DNA of 64,000 bases from NCBI RefSeq assembly GCF_037975245.1, contig NC_092563.1, positions 4,163,001 to 4,227,000 of the forward strand, written 5' to 3'. Below are positions 27,401 through 37,112 of this stretch, piece after piece; positions within the stretch are counted from its first letter, which is position 1, and every line of letters begins with the position of its first letter. Source of the DNA: Apostichopus japonicus (taxonomy: Eukaryota > Echinodermata > Holothuroidea > Aspidochirotida > Stichopodidae). Position numbers and translations under genes: made by a program. The notes under the pieces were generated by a model. The model had not been told where the DNA came from. It ran no database searches and saw nothing but the letters and a program-made list of their open reading frames with translations.

Positions 27401-30361
27401 ATTGAATACATGCAAGCCCTATCCACGTAAATATAGATTGTATATCACATCAACCAGTAACAGCATCGCACTATGTATGCTAGTAATGTTACATTGAATA
27501 CATGCAAGCCCTATCCACGTAAATATAGATTGTATATCACAGCAACCGGTAATAGCATCGCACTATCTATGCTAGTAATGTTTCATTGAATACATGCAAG
27601 CCCTATCCACGTAAATATAGATTGTATATCACATCAACCAGTAACAGCATCGCACTATGTATGCTAGTAATGTTACATTGAATACATGCAAGACTTATCC
27701 ACGTAAATATAGATTGTATAACACAGCAACCGGTAACAGCATCGCACTATGTATGCTAGTAATGTTACATTGAATACATGCAAGCCCTATCCACGTAAAT
27801 ATAGATTGTATATCACAGCAACCGGTAACAGCATCGCACTATGTATGCTAGTAATGTTACATTGAATACATGCAAGCCCTATCCACGTAAATATAGATTG
27901 TATATCACAGCAACCGGTAACAGCATCGCACTATGTATGCTAGTAATGTTACATTGAATACATGCAAGCCCTATCCACGTAAATATAGATTGTTTATCAC
28001 AGCAACCAGTAACAGCATCGCACTATGTATGCTAGTAATGTTACATTGAATACATGCAAGCCCTATCCACGTAAATATAGATTGTATATCACAGCAACCG
28101 GTAACAGCATCGCACTATGTATGCTAGTAATGTTACATTGAATACATGCAAGCCCTATCCACGTAAATATAGATTATTTATTACAGCAACCGGTAATAGC
28201 ATCGCACTATGTATGCTAGTAATGTTACATTGAATACATGCAAGCCCTATCCACGTAAATATAGATTGTATATCACAGCAACCGGTAACAGCATCGCACT
28301 ATGTATGCTAGTAATGTTACATTGAATACATGCAAGCCCTATCCACGTAAATATAGATTATTTATTACAGCAACCGGTAACAGCATCGCACTATGTATGC
28401 TAGTAATGTTTCATTGAATACATGCAAGCCCTATCCACGTAAATATAGATTGTATATCACATCAACCAGTAACAGCATCGCACTATGTATGCTAGTAATG
28501 TTACATTGAATACATGCAAGCCCTATCCACGTAAATATAGATTGTTTATCATAGCAACCGGTAATCGCATCGCACTATGTTCGCTAGTAATGTTACATTG
28601 AATACATGCAAGCCCTATCCACGTAAATATAGATTGTATATCACAGCAACCGGTAATAGCATCGCACTATGTATGCTAGTAATGTTACATTGAATACATG
28701 CAAGCCCTATCCACGTAAATATAGATTGTTTATCACAGCAACCAGTAACAGCATCGCACTATGTATGCTAGTAATGTTACATTGAATACATGCAAGCCCT
28801 ATCCACGTAAATATAGATTGTATATCACAGCAACCGGTAACAGCATCGCACTATGTATGCTAGTAATGTTACATTGAATACATGCAAGCCCTATCCACGT
28901 AAATATAGATTGTATATCACAGCAACGGGTAATAGCATCGCACTATGTTCGCTAGTAATGTTACATTGAATACAGTGTCATATGCAGGGAATAAATTCAG
29001 TGTTCAAATTTTGTGTGGCAGTCATGCTGGCATTTAAGTTTGTCTCTTATACAGTACTATGGTTTTACTGTGTACAAAACTGTTATACAGCTTTGCAGTG
29101 GTATAGCAATATTGACTATCTTGCGTACCATTTTGCAATGGGATACTGGATAAATTAATATTCCTGATTGATTCTATTGATAATGTTTACATCAATAACA
29201 TCACTATCCACATTCCACAATGATAAGCAGCACTATCCTCAGAATCCAAAAATCGGTCAAAAAAAAAATTCAAAAGGTTGATAAGAAACACTTGCTTTAA
29301 AGTAAAGAACGATGATAACGAAATGTCAGACTTCATTTCAGATTACAGAAGCAAGTGTTCAAAAAACAGTAATTTTTTTTCTATATTCTTACCATTTTAT
29401 GCACCTATTACATCTTGTCAAAATGGTAATTGTCAGATTTTCTGATGTTTTGCAATCTGCTTGAGTCGTTAATGTGAATGTCCCTTCTAGGCTTCCGTAT
29501 CAGATATTTCTTTTCAGTTAACATAGATCGATACATCATGGAAAGTTGCTACACATGTTACCTAATTGAGATGCAATTTTATCTGGGTTAGAAAGTAAAA
29601 GAACATTCTCTCTCTTTGTCTCAGTTTGCAAGTTGTACTATTAGAAAGTTCTCCATCCGGGTGAATGGGTTGTGGAGGGGAAGAGAAGTGGGTCATGGGA
29701 GAGGAAGCAGTCCAAAGCTATTTCTCTCTTTCATTTCTATGAAAACTGACATTAGTATTATCGCATGAACACATTTGCTGACTGAAAAAAGCTGCTATTA
29801 TTCCTTATAATTTGTCAACTTCATATGAAGAGAGAAATAGGTTGAAGAGGGGATACAAGGTTTGAATGGCAATATTAACCCCCCCCCCTTCACCCACCCA
29901 CCCCTTCCTCCACGCTTTAGTAATACGTCACTGTTGTTTGTTGTATTTTTTTTCTTCTAACCATTGTCATGGTAATTTTCATCTCCAGGTGCATACCATT
30001 TACCAAGTTTTGGCATCATGTAAGTCTGTCTTCCAACACTGGCATAACTAACCAAGGTCTCGTCACTCTGTTGAGAGGATGGAATACCTCCGGCTGTCGA
30101 GTAGGATCATTAGACGCCTCTCTCTGCGGGCTGGTGTCCCTGCTGGGGCAGGAACTCATCACGCTGTTGATAAGGTTCATGACCTCGACGGACCAATCCG
30201 AAGGCTGCATGACTACTTTAAAGCTATCCAATAATAAATTGAGTGACAGCGACCTGGAGTTGTTGAAGAGTATCTGGCTGTTAGGTCATGGAACAGCTTC
30301 CAGTCTGCTGATTGAACAAATGCAAGCAGTTTTCTCCACAGATGAGGAGAAATCAATTTAA
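12415..30361 (+). CDS. TONSL: TONSL-like protein, copy B, complete, without ankyrin domain (20 exons, 1224 aa)
   Basis: Exons by splice signal and frame: 12415-12445, 13018-13113, 13410-13722, 14058-14219, 15109-15280, 15624-15738, 16344-16492, 17056-17208, 18180-18305, 18833-19031, 20008-20054, 20197-20305, 20451-21126, 21761-21914, 22630-22705, 23465-23763, 24009-24183, 25212-25387, 25881-25954 and 29989-30361. The sum is 3675 nt, exactly in frame, with every junction phase consistent. Order: TPRs (about aa 25-465), acidic tail (475-505), basic linker (506-760), UBL (about 765-835), LRRs (about 870-1224). Human TONSL (1378 aa) has three ankyrin repeats between acidic region and linker; none is visible here. 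The start ATG opens MKTPERIKLARLMREKLKFS, matching the TONSL N-terminal helix in position. A derived paralogue is likelier than a pseudogene, because every exon is open and spliced in phase. Confidence 0.9.
13938..13986 (-). repeat. tRNA-like (A-box) SINE fragment
   Basis: Read on the minus strand, the segment has TGGTGTAGTGGTTAGAGTC, a good Pol III A box, as in the head of a tRNA-derived SINE. No B box follows within about 60 nt, so this is a truncated relic in intron 3 of copy B. Confidence 0.45.
14640..15030. repeat. 69-bp higher-order minisatellite in copy B intron 4
   Basis: Basic 18-mer ccaccagtaccctcatag alternates with a 15-mer ccacccttcccatag. Together 15+18+18+18 make a 69-bp unit starting at 14752, 14821, 14890 and 14959, with diverged copies at both ends. 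The minus strand is open for 160 codons (14622-15104) and reads as a Gly/Tyr-rich repeat (GGYEGT, GGYKGT, GGYGKG). I treat that as a by-product of the repeat: it lies in an intron, its start has no context and its length follows from multiples of three. Confidence 0.9.
19032..20007. other. Intron where the ankyrin exons would be expected
   Basis: This is the 976-nt intron between the acidic exon and the 47-nt exon 11. I looked on the plus strand for the TONSL ankyrin signatures (GETPLHRAC, DYCGWTPLHEAC-like) and found none. A C run lies at 19881-19895 and T-rich tracts follow. The sequence holds repeated tagggg/cag/ttataat-like AT-rich stretches but no coding exon. Confidence 0.6.
20008..21126 (+). 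other. TONSL: Copy B linker exons (no ankyrin repeats)
   Basis: Exons 20008-20054, 20197-20305 and 20451-21126 encode about 277 residues joining the TPR tail to the UBL: acidic, then strongly basic (KKRTLSDS, KRYSPKQSKGKVTRPK). Residues 603-618 (20585-20632) read GRWSIKSKKGKTLISR. This aligns without gaps to the start of the TONSL ankyrin domain (K-W-N-R-R-N-x-x-G-E-T-L-L-H-R) but lacks the HRAC core and everything after it. The linker motifs of copy A (VGSATSRL, EDWLIEDL) are missing. The last residues begin the UBL (MRVRVRFKRTTYLVNVP). Confidence 0.8.
21761..22705 (+). other. TONSL: Copy B UBL-domain exons
   Basis: Exons 21761-21914 (154 nt) and 22630-22705 (76 nt) encode PPLTFQWLADQAALRY followed by VIANIDSLITTPSQDKPP. 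The WLADQAA.RY core matches human TONSL WLAEQAAQRY closely. Exon lengths and phases mirror copy A (154 and 79 nt). A (TA)n run lies in the intron downstream, at about 22796-22818. Confidence 0.88.
22796..22818. repeat. (TA)n microsatellite
   Basis: About 11 TA units in the intron after copy B exon 15. Confidence 0.9.
23360..23440. repeat. 52-bp tandem duplication in intron
   Basis: The 29-mer beginning gtggtcgactcatcgcattg occurs at 23360-23388 and again at 23412-23440, both preceded by a ctacggctgg-like stretch. It is a recent local duplication about 25 nt upstream of the acceptor for the exon at 23465. Confidence 0.85.
25348..25680. repeat. Degenerate 93-bp tandem repeat of an exon end plus 5' splice site
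   Basis: Unit 1 (25348-25440) contains the last 40 nt of the LRR exon and its donor. Copies follow at 25441, 25534 and 25627, exactly 93 bp apart. Each has the exon-like aatgag..tg..catacttcatactttaag part, then a donor-like base run: gtaagtatg, ttaagtatg, gtaactgtg, gttagtatg. Only unit 1 carries a full consensus donor. Copies are clearly diverged, so this array is older than the 92-bp array in the next intron. Confidence 0.85.
25938..28973. repeat. 33-copy, 92-bp minisatellite made from an exon/intron boundary
   Basis: Units start atgcaagccctatccacg at 25938 and recur every 92 bp (checked at 25938, 26030 and 26122 and at later points). The array ends at 28973, so it holds 33 units exactly. 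Unit 1 begins inside the coding exon 25881-25954: its first 17 bases encode MQALS plus the split codon, and the following gtaaatatag is the functional 5' splice site. Every later unit therefore repeats the last 17 exon bases and the donor. Variation lies mostly in the middle and 3' half (tgtatatcacag / tgtttatcatag / attatttattacag; ccggtaacag / ccagtaacag / ccggtaatcgc). Confidence 0.97.
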
Positions 30362-33300
30362 AGGGTTGTTTACCACAGGTGCTGTAATAATCATGTCTAC
30401 CTATTTGTCGAAACTAGTGAATATTCGTGTATTGAGAAAACTGGCTACAAAATGGCTTTAATAGAAATCATGTTAATACAAATTTCTACCATATTAAATG
30501 ATATTGTAAGTTAAACACAATCATTAGCTTACTCAAAGACAGAGATGACCAATGAAAAATGAACCCAAATAGCTAACAATCCCCAACCCATCCCCCCCCC
30601 CCCCCTCGCCATTTGTGAGATATCACCATTTCTGTAGGCCTTTACCAAGAACAGGCATATTGATTGTCATGCAAGGATACTCTGTTGCAGGTATGGAGTT
30701 AAAGAAACATGCTTTGTTTGAATTATTAAAATTGATAAAACAATGGACTAACGTGTTCAGAGGAGTGAAGTCATCAGTTTCTCATTCCATGAGATTTTAA
30801 CATATCTTAAGGATGAATATCTTGGAAACTGAACTAGCTCGATAAAAATTGCTATGAGGTTCATGTTTGTTTTTCTTTGGACCACAGTCATCCTATTGCG
30901 TTGAGTTTAACTTAATTTAATGTTTTCGTACCATTCTCAACCATGAAAGCAAAGATCAGGTGAAATCATATTAATGTAATCCACTTTTTCTAGTCCACCA
31001 AACATGCATCAGGAATTTCAGGAAGGATGACATTTAGGTGTAAATTTCAAAGCGACTAAAATTGTGGTGTACACCTTTTTCTGTATAAGATAAAATGGCT
31101 AATTTTAATGACTATCGAATTTAGGAAAAGCCTAATGTTTTTAACCACATTTAGCCCTTTGAGGGATATCAAATCATACATGTAAGAATTAAATATGGCT
31201 GTCAGATGTCGAGGTTATGCACAACACGATGTTGAGTTGAAGTCGAGTTGATGTCGAGTGACGCACAACTCAATGTCGAGTTGATGTTGAGTTGTCGATA
31301 CCGTCTGTTTAACTTGAGGTTGATCTTAACCAAGTAAAAGGGAGACAGGGATATTTGCCATCCCTCCCTTGATTGGACAAAAACAAACAACTAATCATTT
31401 ACCATGTAATGTATTTGAGATAGCTGAAGTTGTATTTATTGTCCAGAAGGTCAGTACTGTCACTGTGGGCATGTTTAAATATTTTACCACTACTTTACCC
31501 TTAAATTATTTTTCTCAATACCATCTTTATTCAATTGCTCAATTTCATAATTATTTAATGTGTGGTCTTCACTGGCAAAATGCTAGATTTGTCGGCATTG
31601 GTGATATCAAACCATTTAAGATGTTGGCCTGTAGTTTCAACAAGTTTGACCTCATCAGAAAGAATGCAAGTATAATGTGAATGTAATTGTTTTTATTTTT
31701 TTTCCCTCCTTATCCAGCATGACAAATATTATGATATATACCACACCATCTTTGCTACACAAACTACTTTGTCATATTCAGGACTATGCTACTGCTGTTG
31801 GCAAACTTGGTGACAATTTATAGAAAGCCTTGGCTCACTGGACTGAAACCTTGCAAGGACTTAAAATCTTGCAAGGTCTTAAAATGCAATTCACTGCTGA
31901 ACCAAAAATCACCTTGAGTAAATATTCTGCCTAATTTAACAAAGGCTGTTTACTTGATAGTTTAGTTGCTGGATATTATGTTTTCCAGTGGAGAAGGAGT
32001 TTGAATTGACACAAAATTCATTAAAGGAAGGATTACCATATTTGATCTCAAGAAAAGGTTGACAACTTGTCACAGCTTTGGGAAGGGGAGGGGGGGGGGG
32101 GGAGGAATTCTTCCTACCCTGTAGCAAAAATTGACTTTAATAGGTATCTTCAAGAAAGTGTTTATATCAACCTAGCAGACTTGTGTAAATACATGTTTAC
32201 AATACATAGAATATAAGCCTATTTTGAATGCATTACCATTGAGTTTACAAAAAAGCTGTAATGGTATTGATGTCTGGAATAAGGTTGTTTAAGTACAGAC
32301 CAAAGAATGGAGGTAGGTATTAACAACATAATTAACATTGAATATTATTTTTTTTTAATACCCTATGAATTGTACCTTCAGTATTTTTGGATTATCAGTC
32401 CCACAGAATTGTGTTTCCTTTTGTAGACAATTGAAGTGTAATACACAATTCCTCTATTCTAATAATGTGTCTGTCGTAAGCCTATGTGTACTTTGCATGC
32501 ATATTACAGTCAATTTTTAATTGCATTTAGATTGAACATTTTGCTGGTAAGTAGTATAAACAGTAGTGAGTAGCTACTATCTTATTCTTACTTATTTTAG
32601 TCATTTGTATATAGAACTGTGCAATATTAGAAGGCTTAAGTCTGTCAACTAAATATAGTTGTCACTCTTGTATCAATTTTACTTTTCCATCTGAATGTTC
32701 ATGGTGCTTCAATACACAAAATAAAATCAATGAACTTGTTTTATATTTTTTATTTATTTATTTTATTTTCCAAAATAACTTTCACATAATTGTAAAACCA
32801 ATTTTTAGTGCACACCAATGCATGGGTGAATCAAATATTGATAATTTTCACCTTTACCGACTTTTATAAAACATGATTAACAGGAACTCTGCCTTAGCAA
32901 ATTAAAAGGTATTCATTGGCACCTGACCTTAGGAACAGAGACAAAAAAGGCCTTACAGCCTGCTCTTAATAAACATAGGGATATTATGGAACTGGTTATT
33001 TTTAATTTTTATTGCAAGTTGGCAAAACAATCCTATTTTATATATATCTAGGATTACCATATTTCTTTGGTTGAAAAAGTAGGACAACACGTCCTGTGGG
33101 GAGGGGTGAAGGGAGATGGGGTGACCCTTCCTCATATCACAAACTAGTTACATACTTCGTACAACTTTATAGCCCATATTAAAAAGTTTTTCCCGCCAAG
33201 CTTGTGGAGCTAATATGATGCCATCTCTCATCAAAAAGATTATATCATGCTTCCAAAATGGTCACTTTTTAATGTGACAAAGGCATCAAAACTCAGGGAA

Positions 33301-34190
33301 AACTTAGATTGTGTTCAGAACAAAACATGTTTGTTGCCAAATCAGGACATTCCTGATAAATCCTGCAAATTTTCCCCTTTTTCTTGCCCATGCATATTTA
33401 AGGCTGCTTTGTGAAATAAGTGCCTTACAAAATACAAAATAATATTAGCAAAAACCAGAGTAAACAAACAGTGGTAAAGTAGTATAAAAGGAGTTGTTTT
33501 GTGCACAGAATGGAAAATGTAATTTCTATATTCTACTAAAACTGGCTAAATAATCAGCTATATGAAATCAGCTATATAAAACCAGCAACGTGAAACTGAT
33601 TATATAAAAAAGACATGACAGCACTATTACATTAATTTTGGCTCTTTCAATGCTGCAGTTTGAACTATCACAATAACAAAGTGTTGATGTTATTGCGCTT
33701 CAGGTCAAATTTCTCAAATGAGATATTCCATTGGCACGGAATCTGACAATCACATGGAGGACAAATATATTCCCCACTGCCACTTAAAAACCCAATTTCA
33801 AATTCTTTATAACGACATATTCGGTCATTCGAAGGAATTCAGATTTTTCTTGTCTTTGTTTCTTCATTTCTATTTCAGTTCACTTCTCCTTCAAGCGTGT
33901 TACATTTCAAATGCTTGAAAACAACACTCACTCTCCTGTTGCCAGATGCATTGTTGACTTTCAAAAGAAAGTCAACAACTTTGCAAAATGAAACATGCTA
34001 TCATTAGTATTTCACCAAATGGTGGAAAAACTTAACATCATTTTTCTTCACAATCCATTTCCTGGCCAGAGTTTTGTCCCTTTACATAGATCCAAACCCA
34101 ACGGTTGCAGTCAGAGAGGAACACTCTGTTGCAAGCAACAAGAAGATTGCCATCATAAATTCATCACCATGACAACTTGTATGGATCTCT
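30362..34190. other. Intergenic region between convergent TONSL copy B and MED10
   Basis: It should hold the 3' UTRs of both genes. No coding exon is supported. Homopolymer C/G runs occur at about 30593-30605 and 32088-32103. A (TTTA)n tract lies at about 32751-32765; on the minus strand it offers AATAAA-type signals, but 1.4 kb from the MED10 stop. Confidence 0.5.
31206..31300. repeat. Short tandem/inverted repeat of a gttgagttgatgtcgag motif
   Basis: About six variants of gtcgagttgat or gttgagttga occur within 95 bp, interrupted by cacaactcaatg, which is the inverse of the same motif. It can form imperfect hairpins. Confidence 0.7.
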
Positions 34191-37112
34191 TCATGTGTTG
34201 CTCTCCCTGGACTTTAATGCTTTGTACTTCTGTGTCTCTTCAGGGAAGACATTGCTTAATTCGTTAATCAGAGCGGATTTGAATTTCTGTTGAGGAGAGA
34301 CAGATAGTGAGTTTAGTGCTCTAATATATTCATGTATGTTAGCCTATACTGCCAAGCCAACTAAATTGAGGATGACACACACACAAACAAGTTTTCTATC
34401 CTTGCTTATGTCATGTTAGAGGAGTAGTAAGTAAGGGTATGTACTGAGTATATACACCCACCCTAGGTAGTAGGTACCACAGCTCAAAGAATTAGGTTTA
34501 CAAAAGACTGCACTAAACAATAACTTGTGATTTAACTATTTCCAGTTGTAAGAAAATAGAAAAGCAATCTTAGCTATTAGGCGTGTCCTGACCCACCAGG
34601 GACGACTACACCAAAGATCTTCTGTCAAAGGACAAGTGGAATAACAATTGTTATTCCTTTTTTGCGAAACACAATTAACATGGACTCAATCTGCTGGTAC
34701 TTTTCTTTTTTGGGGGTGGGGAATGATATGTAGAAATTATTTGTGAAGAAATATCTCAGATTAAATCAAAACAATTAACATCTTGACCATAACATATTTT
34801 TTGCTGGCTAAAAGTATTCCTGTATCTCACTTAAACATCATAAAGCTTGATGTACCTTCTACATCCCCGAATATGATATGAGTCTCAACATTTATTGATT
34901 TTGAATACAAATATTGGACTTATGATATCCAGCTCAAATTTGATAACAAGTTTAAGCTTTACCTTAAATGCTTCAATCTTGCCCTTGACATGTTCGTTCT
35001 TGATCACGGCTCTCTCCATGCAGTCCTTTGTGTACAGCTGAGGATTACGGCCCTGATCAACATATCTGCAAAATATGGAATTTCAAATATTCAGATAGTC
35101 CCAAAAGCATTGAAGTATATATATACTTTCCTCCCAACTTTCTAATTGCAAACACACACATACATACAGAAACAAGCTGGAAATAACTGACAAGAGCCAG
35201 ATAGGTCATTCTCACTTCCACAGTGCATGAAATGTTGTTGCTATTCAGTTTAGGCAAGAGAAATTTCAATTACAGTCCCATGAGAACTTGGGGATTGTAG
35301 CTAGCATGTGTCTCTGAGTATCAAAATAATTTGATAGATTGTCCCTACAGCTCATTTTACAGTTAAAATTTTCATAGTTATCTTTGTGTTCATACCACAG
35401 TCAATCCAAACTAAAATTAATACCAAAAAGTCTGATAGAAACATGAACAAGTACTCCACCTTGGCATGTTTTGGTTTAAATTATTATCAGACAGATAGCT
35501 TGAATGCTTGTCTGAAGAAGATTTATAGGGAGACATAAGGTTCATAGTAGATGGTGGCTTACTAGTCTCCACAAAGATATAATATATGATATTATAAACT
35601 TAATAAAACATGACTTCATCAATCACTCATCAATAGTTAGGTTAATGTTAACTAATCGCATATAAGATTAAGTGTACTTACTGAGATATTAATTCAAGGG
35701 GCACTTGTGCATCCTGCAAGCAACTCTTACATTTCTCCAGTTCCTGAAGCCCGGCCACGAGGGAATGTCTACAACAAATTGGCAAAAGCAACATGATCAT
35801 CAATTTGTGTCTGTTTCATTGAAAATCAGAACCAATGATACCAATATAGGATCTGGTTAACCAGCCCAACTGTTACTACATAATGTGAAGTGGTGAAATG
35901 ATTGACTATTCAAACAGACACATATTTCGATATGGGTACATACCGGATAACAGAAGATACCAATACAAGAAAATCTCACAAGGATATACTAGAATTGTCA
36001 ACTGAAAAGTAACCAATGATTTATAATGAAAAACAAGCTACATCACTGTGTCAATAATGATATGTGAAGAAGTCAATGTTTTACATAACGAATATCAAAA
36101 TTCCTTCTATCCAGTTGTACTCATTATTAATAACTGATAGCTTATAGAAAGACTATCTAAAAATGTAATGCTTAGCTTAGTGACCCATCAAAATTCAAAC
36201 AGAAATCATGAAATTGGACGTAAGAGTTTTTAAAAAGGAAAAGAAAATATAGGTACATTAAGTTTGTGGGGAAAATAAAATGATCTAAATTTAATTAAAC
36301 AGTTCATAATAAGAGGCCACCAAATCATTGAAATTAAACTAAAACTAAAGAGATCCCTTATGCTCATGAGGTATATTAGTTTTCAAACATGATTGCTCCC
36401 CCTCCCCCCCCCCTCCCTACTACATGTAGCATGGTGACTTCGAAGTTCGGACACTTAAGACTTAAAACACCCCAAAACTAAATCTTCTGGTATAAATCAT
36501 TTGAAAATATACTTCATAAGGTGGGAGAATTTTGTTATAGTACGATACACGGCCAAACTTTCTTTCCTGCAAACTGTTTTCACGTTGTTTTCCAAGAAGA
36601 TTCTTCGTGATTGTGGAACTGGTATTTCTTTGCTAGAGTATTGCGAAGTTCGGACACGCAACCCACAGTGTGGCGCTGGTGATAAAATTGGTGGCGCAGT
36701 TGCTCTTTCAGTAATTATAACAGACTTCATAGATCTTCGTCATTTTATTGACAAATATGTAAGTAATTTCTTGCACGCGGGTCATTTTGGAGAGAAAATA
36801 ACTGTAGCTTCCTACTTTTTGGTGAAATTTGACTCTTCCTGTAGATTTTCATGGTGAAATCGTGTATTTCTTAGGGTGTCCGAACCTCGCAGTATGCGGA
36901 ACTTCGCAATACTGACTATACTACTTTTTCATGTAGGAACACAAAATAGCTTTATTACATGGAACTGAGGACCAATCTATGACTTACAGTTTTTGATTCA
37001 ATGTCAGTTGTCCTTGTTGCGGAAAGTCACTGACGATAATACCAAGCTGACGTGTATTCTCCACAAATCTCTCCAGGCTCTCAACCAATGGCTCAAATCT
37101 GTCTGACGACAT
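34191..37112 (-). CDS. MED10: Mediator complex subunit 10, complete (4 exons, 136 aa)
   Basis: MED10 is a small middle-module subunit of Mediator, the RNA polymerase II coactivator (family knowledge). Minus-strand exons: 36988-37112, 35682-35768, 34963-35065 and 34191-34286. The sum is 411 nt, in phase throughout (2,2,0), giving 136 aa plus TGA, against 135 aa in human. Diagnostic stretches are RFVENTRQLGIIVSDF (human KFVENIRQLGIIVSDF), HSLVAGLQELEKCKSCLQ, YVDQGRNPQLYTKDCMERA and LINELSNVFPEETQKY. The start ATG was chosen because it gives the family's usual N-terminal length. Intron 1 carries an inverted-repeat element. Confidence 0.96.
36438..36916. mobile_element. Inverted-repeat element in MED10 intron 1
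   Basis: The motif cgaagttcggacac occurs at 36441-36454 and, as gcgaagttcggacacgc, at 36643-36659. It recurs inverted in 36873-36914 (gtgtccgaacctcgc, then gcggaacttcgcaatact). Thus agtattgcgaagtt (36637-36650) pairs with aacttcgcaatact (36900-36913). The layout suggests a small MITE or foldback element. Ends and target duplication are not clear; tgact lies next to both edges. Confidence 0.5.

Larger units (their letters stand above)
23465..30361 (+). other. TONSL: Copy B leucine-rich-repeat exons and C-terminus
   Basis: Exons 23465-23763, 24009-24183, 25212-25387, 25881-25954 and 29989-30361. LRR cores: ITRMDLSHNAI, LKDLVLSHNPL, LNELYLTASQL, LQVLDVSHNAL, LTTLNFSSVI, LHTLYLEGCNL, VSLSSNTGITNQG, VGSLDASLCGL and MTTLKLSNNKL. 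The 176-nt and 74-nt exons have exactly the copy A lengths. The CIP tripeptide after the last intron is shared with copy A. That last intron is 4034 nt, against 600 nt in copy A, and three quarters of it is the 92-bp array. Confidence 0.9.

Noticed and set aside
25938-28973. CRISPR-like array of direct repeats
   Set aside because: Units are contiguous 92-mers with no unique spacers, in an intron of an animal gene; it is a minisatellite.
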